Source: Monodelphis domestica (lineage: Eukaryota; Chordata; Mammalia; Didelphimorphia; Didelphidae). Taken from it: a stretch of DNA of 64,000 nt. Below, in pieces: positions 20,930-31,880 of the stretch. The notes beneath the pieces were generated by a model. It worked only from the letters and a program-made list of their open reading frames with translations, was not told where the DNA came from and did no database searches. Within the stretch, counting starts at the first letter, position 1. Every line of letters begins with the position of its first letter. The translations under genes and the position numbers were made by a program. The stretch spans positions 344,439,850 through 344,503,849 of the forward strand of contig NC_077230.1 in assembly GCF_027887165.1 (NCBI RefSeq), in the 5' to 3' direction.

Positions 20930-22420
20930 AGTCATTGGGAATGGAAAGAACTGGTAAATATGATTCTTGAGTCATTATCAATAATATCAGAAAGATCATG
21001 GAGAATGTGAGAGGTGACACAAGACTGGAGAAGAGTAAATGTCCCTATTTTCAAAAAAGGAAAGCACAGAAATAGTAAATTATAGGCCAGTGGATGCAAC
21101 CAATTCTTGAGAAAATTCTAGAATATTAACTTTAAAGAAATAATTGGTGAATCTCTAGAAAGGGAAGTGAAGATTACAAAGATTACAACCTGGCTTCATC
21201 AAGAACTAGTCATGCCATACTTGCCTTATTTCTTTTTTGATAGGGTTACTAAAATGGCTAGATATCAAAATTAGACAGGAACTTGTCCAAAAAAAGAGGT
21301 GATAGATTTCCTCTTGAAGATCTTTAAGAGAAAACTTGAAAACCACTTGTCAATTAGCTAAAGTAGGGATTCCTTTTATATGTGGTTTGGATTAGATGAC
21401 CATCAATGTCCCTTCCAACTTACAAATTCTGTGACTGTCAGGTAAGGAGAATACTGAAGATATAGTTTACCCAGAATTCAGGAAACCTTTTGATAAAGTG
21501 TTTTATGCTCTTCTTGTGGAGAAGATGAAAAGATATGCATTCAATAATAAAGCACTTAAATTGCTTCAGAACTAATTGGATAGATAGATTTAGAGAGCAG
21601 TCATTAACGATTTAGTGTCAACATGGTATGAGGTCTCCAGTGGAATGTCTCAGGGATCTGTGCTTGGTTCTGTGATATCAATTATTTTTGTCAATGATTT
21701 GAACAAAGACATGGATGGCATATTCATAATATTTGTAGGTGACACTATCTTGTCAATGGATAACAGAGTAAAGATTCAAAACATATCTTGACAGCCTAGA
21801 AATTAGACTAAATCTAATAAGATGAAATTAAAAAGGGATAAATGCAAAGTCTTGCATTTGGGTACAAAAGACCAATTTTGCACATACAAATGGGGAAGGC
21901 GTGGTTAGATAGCACTTTGTTTGATAAAGATTTAGGATTTTTAGTGAAGTCAGAAGTGTGTTGTGATAGCCAAAAATTCTAATGTAATATTGAGGTGTAT
22001 TAGGGGAGGTGTAGCTTCCAGGAATTAAGAAGAGGTAGTCCATTTGTACTCTGCTCTCACTGGATCTAATGTGGTATATTGTGCTTTGTTCTGAGTAACA
22101 CAGTTTAAGAAGAAAATTGATAACTTGAGAAGTATATAGAACAGAGCAAATGGAATAGCAAAGGATCTTGAGTTTATGTTTTATGAGGACAGGTTGAAAT
22201 AAATTGGGGTATTTTACCTGGATAAGAGAAGACTAAGGTGAGGAATAAAAGTTCTACTCAAGCATTGGAAAGATTATCATGTAAAAAGGAGATTAAACTT
22301 GTTGTGCCTAGGTCCAAAGAGAAGAATGAGTAGCAATAATTCCAAGCAATAGTTTGGAAGTTCCAAAGACAAAAATTTAGATAAGATGTCAAGAAAACCT
22401 CCTAAAAAGTTAGAGCTGTC
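20930..22420 (+). mobile_element. CR1/L3-type LINE copy, long and degenerate
   Basis: About 1.5 kb in reading order of an L3 reverse transcriptase: 'gacacaagactggagaagag' (21016), a palm region near 21470-21540, 'ggaatgtctcagggatctgt' (21642, the P-Q-G-S-V-L type motif), an F-A-D-D-like site degraded near 21735, 'aaagggataaatgcaaagtc' (21832), then the 3' end to 22420. Many stops. A second L3 3' end is nested at 21285-21440. Confidence 0.75.
21285..21440 (+). mobile_element. L3 3'-end piece nested in the L3 copy
   Basis: Words typical of the L3 terminus ('gaagatctttaagagaaaac', 'ttggattagatgaccatcaa', 'tcccttccaacttacaaatt') sit in the middle of the surrounding element's palm region, out of order, so they belong to a separate insertion. 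Confidence 0.55.
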
Positions 22421-22423
22421 TTT

Positions 22424-22622
22424 TTTTTTCATTTAAAAACCCTTTTATCCCATCTAAGAATCAATAGTAAGTATCAGTTCCAAGGCAGGAGAGCAGTAAT
22501 GGCTATGCAATTAGGTTTAAGTTACTTGCCCAGGGTCACACAGCTAGAAAGTGTTTAAATCCAAATTTGAACCCAGGACCTCTAGACCTGGATCTTTATC
22601 CACTGAGCCACCTAGCTGCTTC
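22424..22622 (-). mobile_element. SINE1-type element
   Basis: Inverted copy from 'catttaaaaaccctttta' to 'ccactgagccacctagctgc', placed at the end of the L3 copy. Confidence 0.85.
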
Positions 22623-22687
22623 CAGTAGTGCTTCTTATAAATCTTGATTCTATTTTTCAGTTATTCATATTTGTTGTTACTTAAGGA

Positions 22688-22910
22688 AGCGAGGAGGTAC
22701 AGTGGATAGAGTGTTAGGCCTGGAGTCAGGAAAATTCACGAGACCCACCTGGATTGTATTTGAAGGAACAATGATGACAGTGGAGATGGTGGCAGAAAAC
22801 AAATTACAGAAGGATTTGAATACAGGTTGAAGGATTTGGATTTTGTTTTGAAGGTCATGTGAAACCATGGAAGACTTTGGAAAAGGAAAAAATAATGTAG
22901 TCCAAGTTGG
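22688..22910 (+). mobile_element. MAR1 head fragment and L2-like piece
   Basis: 22688-22740 matches the MAR1-like SINE head ('acagtggatagagtgttagg', 'cctggagtcaggaaaattca'). 22790-22900 resembles inverted L2 ('ggattttgttttgaaggtca'). Confidence 0.5.
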
Positions 22911-22929
22911 ACTTTATGAATAACAATGT

Positions 22930-23160
22930 ATATTGACATTTATATAGTACTTTGTGTATCTTATCTTAGCATGTTTGATCATTATTATATCCTGATGAAG
23001 TATTTTCTATTATTATCACCTCTATTTTATGGAAAAGAAACATAGACATATAGAGACAGAGTGACTTCCATATGGCCATACAATTAGTAAGTGTGGAAGG
23101 AAGAGAGATGATATTTGAACTAATCCAATGCTCTCTTTCATATCCTCTGCTGCTTCCCTT
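22930..23160 (-). mobile_element. MIR-type CORE-SINE
   Basis: 'gacatttatatagtactttg', 'tctattttatggaaaagaaa', 'gccatacaattagtaagtgt'. AT-rich and diverged. Confidence 0.6.
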
Positions 23161-23167
23161 TATACAA

Positions 23168-23234
23168 GGTATACCAAAAGTCTTTGGTTGACAGCTTCAA
23201 TGGCTTAAAATTTTACTAAGACTTTTGGGATACC
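23168..23234. mobile_element. Mariner-type MITE
   Basis: 67 bp with ends 'ggtataccaaaagtctt' and 'aagacttttgggatacc', a near-perfect inverted repeat; same family as 6049 and 24524. Confidence 0.7.
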
Positions 23235-23684
23235 CTGGATAAGGACAGGAAAATTACCTGCCTAGGAAAACTGGACAGCAGTCTGACAAAAACTAAATTT
23301 AGACCGTGTCATGCCATATATTATAATCAACTCCAAATAAATAGATCATTTAAAAAATTAAAAAAAAATCATGTCATTAAAAATTAGAGGAAAAAAAATC
23401 TTTCACAGCTCTGACTAGTGCCCAATTGAAAAGAATTTGTAAAAACAAAATCAATTTAGTTAAAATCAGAGGGTGACAGTTATTGGGGGAAATTATTAAT
23501 GCAAATTTCTTTGATAAATGTCTAATATTGCAGATTTAAATGATATAAATATATATGTCAATATATAGTAGGTGGGTGTATGCTGTTCCCCAGTAAATTA
23601 GTGACCAAGGAATGTTAGCTGACAGTTTTCAGATAAAGAAATTCAAGCCATAAATAACTATATGGAAAAATGCTCCCAATTTCT

Positions 23685-23888
23685 CTTTTTAAACCCTTAC
23701 CTTCGGCCTTAGAACCAATACTATGTATCAGTTCCAAGGCAGAAGAGTGGTAAGGGCTAGGCAATGGGGGTTAAGTGACTTGCCCAGGGTCACATGGCTA
23801 GGAAGTATCTGAGGCCAGATTTGAAGCTAGAATCTCTTGCCTATAGGCCTGGCTCTCAATCCATTGAGTCACCCAGCTGTCTCCCCTT
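23685..23888 (-). mobile_element. SINE1-type element in L1, with target duplication
   Basis: Full inverted copy flanked by ccaatttct at 23676-23684 and 23889-23897, showing clean insertion into the L1. Confidence 0.9.
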
Positions 23889-23897
23889 CCAATTTCT

Positions 23898-24066
23898 ATT
23901 TTTTAAAATTTCTTTTTAATTTAATTTAATTTTTTTGGTTACAATACTCACTTTATTTCCCTCCCTCCCCTTCACCCATCCTTTCCGCAGTTGACGCGCA
24001 ATTTCATTGGGTATTACTTGTGTCCTTGATCAGAACCTATTTCCATGTTGTTGTTTGCACTAGGAT
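23898..24066 (-). mobile_element. L1-type 3' end, inverted, inside L1
   Basis: Matches 27490-27660 word for word in several places: 'ggttacaa', pyrimidine block, 'gcaatttcattgggtattac', 'aacctatttccatgttgttg', 'tttgcactagga'. Confidence 0.6.
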
Positions 24067-24523
24067 GTTCAATTTTTAATAACAAGAAACATGCTGTTAA
24101 AACAGCTCTGAGTTTCTACTTCACATTCATTAGTTTGGTAAGGATGAAAAAAAAAAGAGAATAAAAGCAATTACTAGGAAGTTGTCAAAGGGCAGGCTGC
24201 ACCACCATCTATGGTATATGTATGTAATGGGATTTTATTGCATCTTAAGCAATGACAAATATGATGGAGTCAGAGAAATATGGAAGGAATTATAGGAAGT
24301 GATGCAGAGCGAAAGGAGAAGAACCAAGAAATTTGTGCAAGGAACATATTAATTATGTGATGGAAATGACTTTGAAAGACTTCAGAACTCTGAATAAAAC
24401 AATGCCTGATGATGATTTTAAGGGCCTGACAATAAAACACACCTTCTACCTCCTGGCAGATAGAGGAACAAAATGAGATGTGCCTTCTCAGGCATGCCAA
24501 ATGTGTTCCTATCCTTATCCAAG

Positions 24524-24592
24524 TTGTCCTAAAAGTCTTAGTGGAGTTTTAGGTTTAAATCTTAAAACTCCACTAAGACTTTTTGGGGATAC
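24524..24592. mobile_element. Mariner-type MITE, near-perfect hairpin
   Basis: Arms of about 27 bp ('tgtcctaaaagtcttagtgg' to 'agtttta', and its inverse ending 'ctaagactttttgggga') surround a tiny loop near 24553-24560. The transcript would fold into an almost uninterrupted hairpin. Inserted in L1 sequence. Confidence 0.75.
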
Positions 24593-24895
24593 CTTGTAAA
24601 TGGGAGGCAGTAAAGTGATTTGTTTTGCTTACATATTTTTTTCAAGGAGGGATTTCTCCTGGAGATGGGGGGTAGGGAGAGGGGAGAGAAGGTGGGTTAA
24701 TGAGTAAGTGATATGAAAAAAGAGCATCAAGAACTGATAAAGAGAAATAAACAAGACATAGATTTATAGATATATCTATCTTTTTTTTTTTGTCATATGA
24801 TGCCTTCTCTAATAAGGGGAGGAAAGGGAGCAAGGGAGTTAACTGGGTATTAAAATGGAACAAACAAATTAATTAAAAAAATAAGACATCTTATA

Positions 24896-25609
24896 CATGC
24901 ATAGAAATAAAAATTAAAAGGAGGGGAAATAGCAATTTTGCTATCACCTTGTTCAACTGTCTCTGTCTGTTTCTCTATTTTTCTGTCTGCCTCTCTCTCT
25001 CTGTGTTTAAAAAAATCAAACTACATAGCTAAAGTTCACAAGTTCACAGTTTCTTTCCCATTCTTCTTTGAATTTGTAAAAGATTGTGCTTGATGATTGC
25101 TAAGTTCAAAATAAGAAAAAATAAAAATGTTACTCTAGCAGTTAACTTAGGATAAATGGCATGGGAAGAGACTGGAAGCAGGTGGGACTGCTAGTAGACT
25201 GTGGAATTATTCAAGGCAATAAGGGACCAGGTCAGAAATGGGAGGGCAGTCAGGGAAAGGGGAGACTGCAGAAGTGGGGATGATTGATGTTGGAGGCCAT
25301 ATTTAGATTCTTAGCTGCAATAAATCAGAGAACAAGAATCAAAGAGCTGGAAGTGCCATTGAGGGCATCTAAGTCATATCTATGCAGAAATTCTCTGGTT
25401 CACCCTTAACAAATGGTCATACAGTCTCTAACAGTATATTTCCAATAATACAGAATTCATTCATACCTTCTGCTAGATAATTCTAGTTGATGAGAAAATT
25501 GTCATTATGGAGCTGTTAGTTGCCTCTTTGCAACATCCATCCATTTATTGGTCTTTGGTTTTTTCCTATAGGTCCAAGCAAGATAAGTTCATTCCTTCTT
25601 CCTTTGGAA
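24896..25609. other. Mostly unassigned; possible L2 remnant
   Basis: 25130-25310 has purine-rich words resembling inverted L2 ('ggcatgggaagagactggaa'). A short TCTG/CT run lies at 24960-25005. No gene. Confidence 0.35.
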
Positions 25610-25800
25610 GAAGTATGCTATGATGGAAAGAGTATTGGACTTATAGTTAGAGGTTACAGCTCTTATATTTGCTGATGGACTGCATCGGTATATCACTTCT
25701 CTGAACCTTGGTTTCTTTATCTGTAAAATGGGTACAAATATGCATAACATGGCACTGTGTGAGGAAAGCACTTTGTCAACTGAAATTCACTATTTATTAT
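25610..25800 (+). mobile_element. MIR-type CORE-SINE
   Basis: 'gctatgatggaaagagtatt', 'tttctttatctgtaaaatgg', 'attattattaagc' tail. Confidence 0.6.
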
Positions 25801-25961
25801 TATTAAGCATATAAGTATAAACTAGTAATGCATGATTATCCTTTATCACAATTATTTAAATACTCCTAGATGACTATTTTATTTCCCTCCCCCTTAAAAA
25901 AAGTCTTCCAAATCTTCTCTTCTCCAGACTTTTATTGCTTATCCCTTTACTCATTGCTCTT

Positions 25962-26234
25962 GGATTGTTGCTAGGAACTGAATATGTATGTGACTACTAA
26001 AGGGGGAAGGGGAGGGCAATAAGCATCTATATAGTATCTGCTAGATGTCAAGCATTGTACTAAATGCTTTGAAAAATTTATCTCAGTTGATCCTTATTAT
26101 ACCCACTTTATAGCTGAAGAAATAGGTACACAGAGGGTAAGTGACTTGCCCAAGGTCAAATAGCTAGTAAGTTTGGATTTGACTTTAGGTTGAGCACTCT
26201 ATTCACTTTCTCCCTAATTGGAGATTGATTTACC
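25962..26234 (-). mobile_element. MIR-containing block, paralogue of 28615-28930
   Basis: An inverted MIR (26010-26200) whose flanks also match those of a second MIR at 28.6 kb: left 'gtgactactaaagggggaag' against 'atgattactaaagggagaag', right 'ctttctccctaattggag' against 'ctttcttcctgattggag'. Confidence 0.6.
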
Positions 26235-27024
26235 TCCTCTAGAGGCACAACAGTTTGCCCAAGTTCCTTCTAACATATGTTCCCAGAGTAGAATCCCATA
26301 GTTGAGATGTGTCTGATTCAGGCGGTGAAGACTGAGACTATTATCTCCCACGTTCTGGACATTATAACTTTCCTAATATGGCTTAGGATAATATAAACTT
26401 ATTTGACTACCTTGCCACAATGTGGATAGACATTAAGATTATAGTTCACTAAAACCCTAAGGTTTTTTTTTCTATCTTTATTGTCTGTGCTGATAAGCAC
26501 TGGGCTGACTTAAATCCTAGCCTTAGATTTGGATATTTCTAGTCATAAGTGATCTTTGGCTCACTGGCCATTTTGTGGGTGCAAGATAGAATTAGAGAGC
26601 AACCAGACCCCGAATCTCTTAGCCCACCCTTCTGAGGATGCATCTCACCAAGTCGGAACATAGTTTCTCCATAGAACAGGCTCAAGTATTGATTATGATA
26701 TCACTTTGCCTATTCCTTAGCCTTGCAAGTACTTGCTACAAAAGAAACTGTCCCAAGGCCCCCAGGAATAACTTCAGGATTCCTGCTCTCCTTTGACATT
26801 CATGGGAGCACATGGTTCTGGGCTTGTCTTTTGCCCTCAGTTTCTAGGGTGTTGATCTGGGTGAAAGGGTACCTAGCATGGTACCTGAATACCAAGAGAC
26901 AAATAGGACCTGTTCTTATTTCCGCTTCTCCTCCCCTTTCTTTGCATCCAAGCCCCCTTCTCAAAATTTAGACACATCCTCTGAGTTGCAATTTTGTCAC
27001 CAGAGACATGCTTGTATAATTGAG
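26235..27024. other. Unassigned sequence
   Basis: About 790 bp with no recognised repeat, splice-bounded exon or simple sequence. Forward frames at 26723-27090 are open but unrecognised. Confidence 0.35.
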
Positions 27025-27330
27025 AGAGACATGAGGATTAGGACTGAGGCCAGAGTTGAGGCTGAACCTGGGACCAGAGTCAGGAGTTAGTCTAGGATGA
27101 ATTCAAAGCTCCACCTGTGCCTGGAATCAGGGCTGTGACTGCAGACAAGATTAGAATTGTCAGGAAATCAGGTGTTTCTATCTAGGACTGGTGTCAGGCT
27201 TAGTGTCTCAGTTTGTAGGCAGAATTAGGACTTGATCTATGACTCGAACCAGGGTTTGGGCTTGGTCTGGAGCTGGGAATAATATGGAGGCTTGGAGGAC
27301 TGCCAGTAGAAAGGTGCAGAATGTGAAGAT
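27025..27330. repeat. Irregular G-rich minisatellite-like tract
   Basis: Repeating words 'aggactgaggccagagttga', 'ggctgaacctgggaccagag', 'tcaggagttagtctagga', 'gactggtgtcaggcttagtg' suggest a worn array. Similar in style to 1125-1390. Confidence 0.4.
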
Positions 27331-27477
27331 GGAGTGTCAGGTCCAAAGAACTTCAAGGGAGATTCTAATGATGAAACTGGAGGTGATAGGGAGATGGGTT
27401 GAAGGATCAAGGGCAGTATGTAAACCCAGGTCACCTCACGCAAAACCCAATCGATCACCCAACATTTATTTACTTCT

Positions 27478-27785
27478 TTTTGAACTGAAAAAGTTTATTT
27501 AACTAATTTAGAATATTTTTTTCATGGTTACAAGATTGTTGTTCTTTTCCTCCCCTCCTCCCACCCCCTTCCTTAGCCAATGGGCAATTCCACTGGGTTT
27601 TACATGTGTCATTAATCAAGACCTATTTCCATGTTATTGATATTTGCACTAGGGGGATCATTTAGAGTCTACATCCCCAGTCATATCCCCTTGGACCCAT
27701 GTGATCAAGCAGTTGTTTTTCTTCTGTGTTCCACTCCCACAGTTCTTTCTCTGGATGTGGATAGTGTTCTTTCTCATAAGTCCCT
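27478..27785 (-). mobile_element. L1-type LINE 3' end, inverted
   Basis: Order: T-rich start, 'catggttacaagattgttgt', pyrimidine block, 'gcaattccactgggttttac', 'acctatttccatgttattga', 'atttgcactagggggatc', 'gatagtgttctttctcataa', 'gtccctcagaattgtcctt'. Shared with 23898-24066. Confidence 0.65.
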
Positions 27786-27990
27786 CAGAATTGTCCTTCA
27801 CTTAACATTTATTAAGCACCAACTATATGCCAGACACTGTGCCAAGTGCTGGAGGCATTGTGTCTAGCTACATTCACTTTGCTGTGGTATCTTGAGGGTA
27901 AAGACTGCTTTCTTTTGCAGTCATTATGTCCCTAGTATCAAGCACAACTTATTGCACTCAATAGGAGCTTAATAAATGTGGAATTGAATC
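27786..27990 (+). mobile_element. L2-type 3' end
   Basis: 'ttattaagcaccaactatat', 'gccagacactgtgccaagtg', then 'ttgagggtaaagactgcttt' and the terminal 'aggagcttaataaatgtgg'. Confidence 0.65.
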
Positions 27991-28039
27991 CTATGACATA
28001 ACAGATTTGTTTGGATTGTTTTTGAAAGACCATTTGATT

Positions 28040-28600
28040 TCCTCCCTTCCCTCTCCCCCAGGCTTTCTCATCCCAATGGAGTAGTCAATGACAAGATCCA
28101 AAGGCCAAGCTCATCTTCCTCCTTCTCCCTAGGAGTTTTCATTGCCTGAAAAGGCTTTGTGTGCCAAGAACAAACCCCAATCCCTGGTTACATAAGTGAA
28201 TTATTCCCTAACTCCTTGCTCTGGTCAGACAGGCCCCCTCCTCTTCCTCTGCTTAATTGATTTAATCTTCTCCTTCTGAGTCAAGTCCAAGCTGGGGAGA
28301 CAGGGCTGAGCAGGCCCCAGCTCGCTGGTGACTTGAGCTCTTCATTAATTACAAGGAATCTAGCTTGTGCATCTGACTCTCCAGGGCTGTCCCCCACCTT
28401 CCCCCCTCTAAACCTCCTTGTGACTCAGGATGATGAGAGGGATTTGAGGGGCCCCTTTTTATTTCACAAAGAGCAGCACTGTATTAGGCAGAGGAGGGAA
28501 CAACTTGCAAACTTGGGGTGATGTAAGACCTCCCTACTTCAAAGCCTTTTCCTTGGCTGCCTTCCTTCACATTAGCCGCTGAACTCCAGATCACCCCAAT
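28040..28600. other. Unique stretch with homeodomain-type sites; possible regulatory element
   Basis: About 560 bp without recognised repeats. It contains 'gcttaattgatttaatctt' (28251), 'cttcattaattacaaggaat' (28341) and a 'tgactca'-type word (28422). No exon is apparent. Regulatory role inferred from these motifs and low repeat content only. Confidence 0.3.
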
Positions 28601-28614
28601 GAAAAACTGATTTC

Positions 28615-28930
28615 TCTGACTGTGGCTGGGAATTGACTGTGTATATGATTACTAAAGGGAGAAGGGAAGGGGAATAAACATTCAGAGAGTACCCAGTAAG
28701 TGCCAAGCATAGTACTGGGTGCTTTGACAAATACTATCTCATTTGATCCTCGGGACAATTTTGGGAGGGAGGTGCTATTATTTTTCCCACTTTAGAGTTG
28801 AAGAAATGGAGACAAACAGAAGTTAAGTGACTTGCCCAAGGTCAAATTGCTAGTAAGGTTGGATTTGAACTCAGGACTTCCTGACTGTAGGCTGAGCTCT
28901 CTAGCTACTTTCTTCCTGATTGGAGAAGGA
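28615..28930 (-). mobile_element. MIR-containing block, paralogue of 25962-26234
   Basis: Inverted MIR with the same left and right flanks as the earlier block. See that entry for the matching words. Confidence 0.6.
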
Positions 28931-29160
28931 AAGGAAACAAGCCTTTATTAAGCACCTACTATGTATGAAATGCTTTACAAATATTATCTCATTTGAGACT
29001 CACAACAACCCCACAAGGTTGGGGCTATTATTATCTTCATTTTAAAGATGAGGAAACTGAGACAGAGAGAGTCTAAGTGATTTGCCTAGTGTTATACAAC
29101 TAGTAAGTGTTTGAGGACCAGATTTGAATTTCGGTCTTCCTGATTCTGGGCCCATCATGC
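28931..29160 (-). mobile_element. MIR-type CORE-SINE
   Basis: 'aagcctttattaagcaccta', 'aaagatgaggaaactgagac', 'ttatacaactagtaagtgtt', 'gatttgaatttcggtcttcc'. Confidence 0.7.
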
Positions 29161-29224
29161 CCCAGATACTAGAGATTTATGAGCTGTACCATAAAGCTCT
29201 GAATTATAGTATGTTAAGGGCATG

Positions 29225-30130
29225 GTGAATTAGTATTGGCAAAAACATTGGCCTTGGCATTAGGAGGACTGAGTTCCCAAGAGATCAGAGAAAAGGGAAA
29301 AGGAACCATTTGTACAAAAATATTTATTGCAGCTCTTTATGTGGTAAGAAAGAATTGGCAATTGAGGGGTTGTCCATCAACTGGGAAATGGCTGGACAAG
29401 TTGTGGCATATGATTGTGATAGAATACGATTGCTCTATAAGAAATGACAAGCAGGATGTTTTGGGGAAAATCTGGAAAGACTTACATGAACTGATGCTAA
29501 ATGAAGTGAGCACAACCAGAAGAACATTATACACAGGGACAACAATATTTTTTGATGAACAACCGCGAATGACCTAGTTATTCTCAGCAATGCAGTGATC
29601 CAAGACAATCCTAAAGACTCATGATGAAAAATGCCATCTGCCTTCTGAAAAAGAACTGCTGGAGTCTGACTGCAGACCAAAACATGCGGTGTTTCATTTT
29701 CTTTCTTCTTTTCTCATTTGAGATCTCTTTCACAAAATGACTAATATGAGAAAATATTTTACATGATTATACACTTAAATCTAAATCAGATTTCTTACCA
29801 TCTCAGTCAGTAAGGAGGTATGGGAGGGAGTGAGGGTAGGAAGGAGATAGAGAATTTGGAACCCCCAATTTTAAAAAAATGAATGTTAAAAATTGTTTTT
29901 ACATGTAATTGTGGAAAATAAAATATTATTTAATTTTTTTAAAAAGGAGGACTGGACTCAATCTTGATTCCAATATGTTTTAGCTGTATGACCTTAGGCA
30001 AGTCACTTTCCTTCCTTCTATCTGGAGCCACACTTTTAACATGGGGATCAATTGTTCTTGTATTGCCTATCTTAAAGTGTTATTCTAAGGAAAGGCTTAC
30101 TTTGTGAACCTAAAAGTGCTGTTTATTGGC
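29225..30130 (+). mobile_element. MIR split by an L1 insertion
   Basis: MIR head at 29225-29271 ('acattggccttggcattagg') continues at 29945 ('ggactggactcaatcttgat', 'agctgtatgaccttaggcaa') to about 30130 ('gtgaacctaaaagtgctgtt'). Confidence 0.7.
29272..29944 (+). mobile_element. 5'-truncated L1-type LINE with target duplication
   Basis: 673-bp insertion flanked by aggaggactg at 29262-29271 and 29945-29954. Body: 'aaatatttattgcagctctt', 'ggcaattgaggggttgtcca', 'ggcatatgattgtgatagaa', 'actcatgatgaaaaatgcca', purine tract, 'aaaattgtttttacatgtaa', AATAAA and an A/T tail. The 113-codon open frame at 29236-29577 is a by-product. Confidence 0.75.
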
Positions 30131-31039
30131 ATGATGTTACTTGGTTCATTCATTCATTCACATCACTAACTAGATGAGTGCTAATTAGGCACTTGTAAAT
30201 TCCCTTTCTCTAAATTCTTCCTCTGAAACTTAATCCTGGCCCAGCCTAGATCTGGTCCAGCCTGGGTTATAACTGCTTTGTAAAGGCAGATACCACCCAG
30301 TAAGTTATAAGAGGTGGTTGGAAGGGGTCTCTTCCTGGTGATGGGTTTATGAGTCTGTTTTCTGAGAACCAGTCTGATTAAGTGTGGAAAGGCTCATCTC
30401 CAGAGAGATGCCCAATATGCCGTAAATTCTTTTCAGCCACAGCAGCTCAGGAAGATGAAGGCTGGGCTCTGCTACTTTCACTGACAAAGCCACAGATCTC
30501 TGAGTGTTGTGAAGACCATCTATGGCCAGAAGAGAAGGTAGGAGAAAGAAAACTGGACAACTGGGCTGCTTCATTGGTGCTCCTGAAACATTAAAAGAAG
30601 GCCACCAGTGCATTATGTTTGTCTCTGCTGGGGAGCAATGAAAAGACATAGAGAAGAATTGCCAAAGGGGATCTATCAGAGAGTGCAATCTGAATTGCAT
30701 TGGTAGAGGGAGTTCCCATAATGAGGACATCATGGATCATAGAACCCCTCTTTTTCATAAAGATGCAGGTCAGATATTATCTTCTGCATGAAGTCTTTCC
30801 TAACCAATTCTTCCCCTCTACCCCAATGCTGGTGCACTTTCTTCCAAGTAATTTCATATTGAACTATTTTATATATATAAATATATATTTATACTTTAAA
30901 ATTATGCTCTATATTTATATATGCACTTTTATCTCATACTTAGAAAAAAAGTTAATTTAAATCCACTCAAACATTTAACAAGTTCCTGTGATGGATTTGC
31001 AAGGACAAAAATGAAATCATCTCTGCCACTAGGGAACTG
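30131..31039. other. Unassigned; includes an AT-rich island
   Basis: No gene or clear repeat. 30870-30925 is a strongly AT-rich run ('tatatatataaatatatatt'). Confidence 0.35.
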
Positions 31040-31480
31040 GGTATTGGGGGAGAATGTGACATTTACACAGGTAAGCAAATGTTCTTCCAACTGCTAAGTT
31101 CAAGGAAGGTTTCATGGAAGAGGTGGAAGCAGAGTTCAGGATTTCCAAGGAAGATAAAGATTAGGAAAAGTCAAAATGATAAAGAAGTGAATTCCAACCA
31201 GGTGCCTGGGGTGGGGTGGGGTGTCAATGCTTATAGTAATGCAGAGATGGGAGAGATAATGTTGAGTCTGCAAGTATTCTGAGTTGGCTGGAATATAGAA
31301 TATATAGAATGAACTAATGTGAAGTAAAGTTAAAAAGGTGGGTGGAAGCAGATTAAAGGATCTGAAGTACTAGATGAAGGTACTAGATGTATTTTATTCT
31401 AGAGGCAATAGGGAGCCATCAGTAGATGGTTTTAGAGCAGTGAAGGTGCATAGATGGAACTGGATCATAAGACGCTTTGA
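31040..31480 (-). mobile_element. L2-type LINE 3' region, inverted
   Basis: Inverse L2 landmarks: 'aaggaaggtttcatggaaga', 'gaggcaatagggagccatca', 'ggatcataagacgctttgac'. 'ggggt' repeats at 31210-31225. Confidence 0.6.
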
Positions 31481-31880
31481 CTGGAAATAGAAAGACAAAA
31501 GTCAAGAAAACTGGTGATGGCTTGGGATGTAGTGGTTGACCTTGGGGTCTTTGATGTCTGACTAAGCTGTAAATGCTCTAGGCATCTGCCTTGGCCACCT
31601 TCATAACCACTGGAACAAACATTCCCATCTACTCATTCTACTGGGGAAAGTCTTCACATGTTTGGGATTGACATCCCCCTAACTCACTAATTGGTTTGAG
31701 GCCTGTCAGTTACACTAAACCTGGTTTAGTCCATCTGCCAAGAAGTGTGGTCACTGCTCATGCTATATATTTTTGGAGCCACAGGTGAGAGTTGGGTGAC
31801 AGGTGGATACCAAAGTTGGATGAACAGTGACTTGGTAAGCCCTCACACTAGAGGTGTTAGTCCTCCTTGAAGCCCCATTC
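31481..31880 (+). mobile_element. Marsupial SINE, second copy
   Basis: Shares 'aaagacaaaagtcaagaaaa' and 'ctggtgatgg' with 8930-8965, then extends through 'gtggttgaccttggggtctt', 'catctgccttggccacct' and 'ggtgagagttgggtgacagg'. Confidence 0.5.

Larger units (their letters stand above)
23238..24895 (+). mobile_element. L1-type LINE 3' portion, multiply interrupted
   Basis: 23238-23684 reads like the end of an L1 ORF2 (around 23295-23345 the order K-T-K-F-R then H-A-I-Y-Y-N-Q-L-Q). It resumes at 24067 ('aacatgctgttaaaacagct') and passes into the 3' region at 24195 ('atctatggtatatgtatgta', 'gatgcagagcgaaaggagaa'), ending A-rich near 24895. A SINE, an inverted LINE scrap and a mariner MITE interrupt it. 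Confidence 0.7.

Noticed and set aside
29236-29577. 113-codon forward frame
   Set aside because: It crosses from a MIR into an L1 3' end; an accident of repeat sequence.
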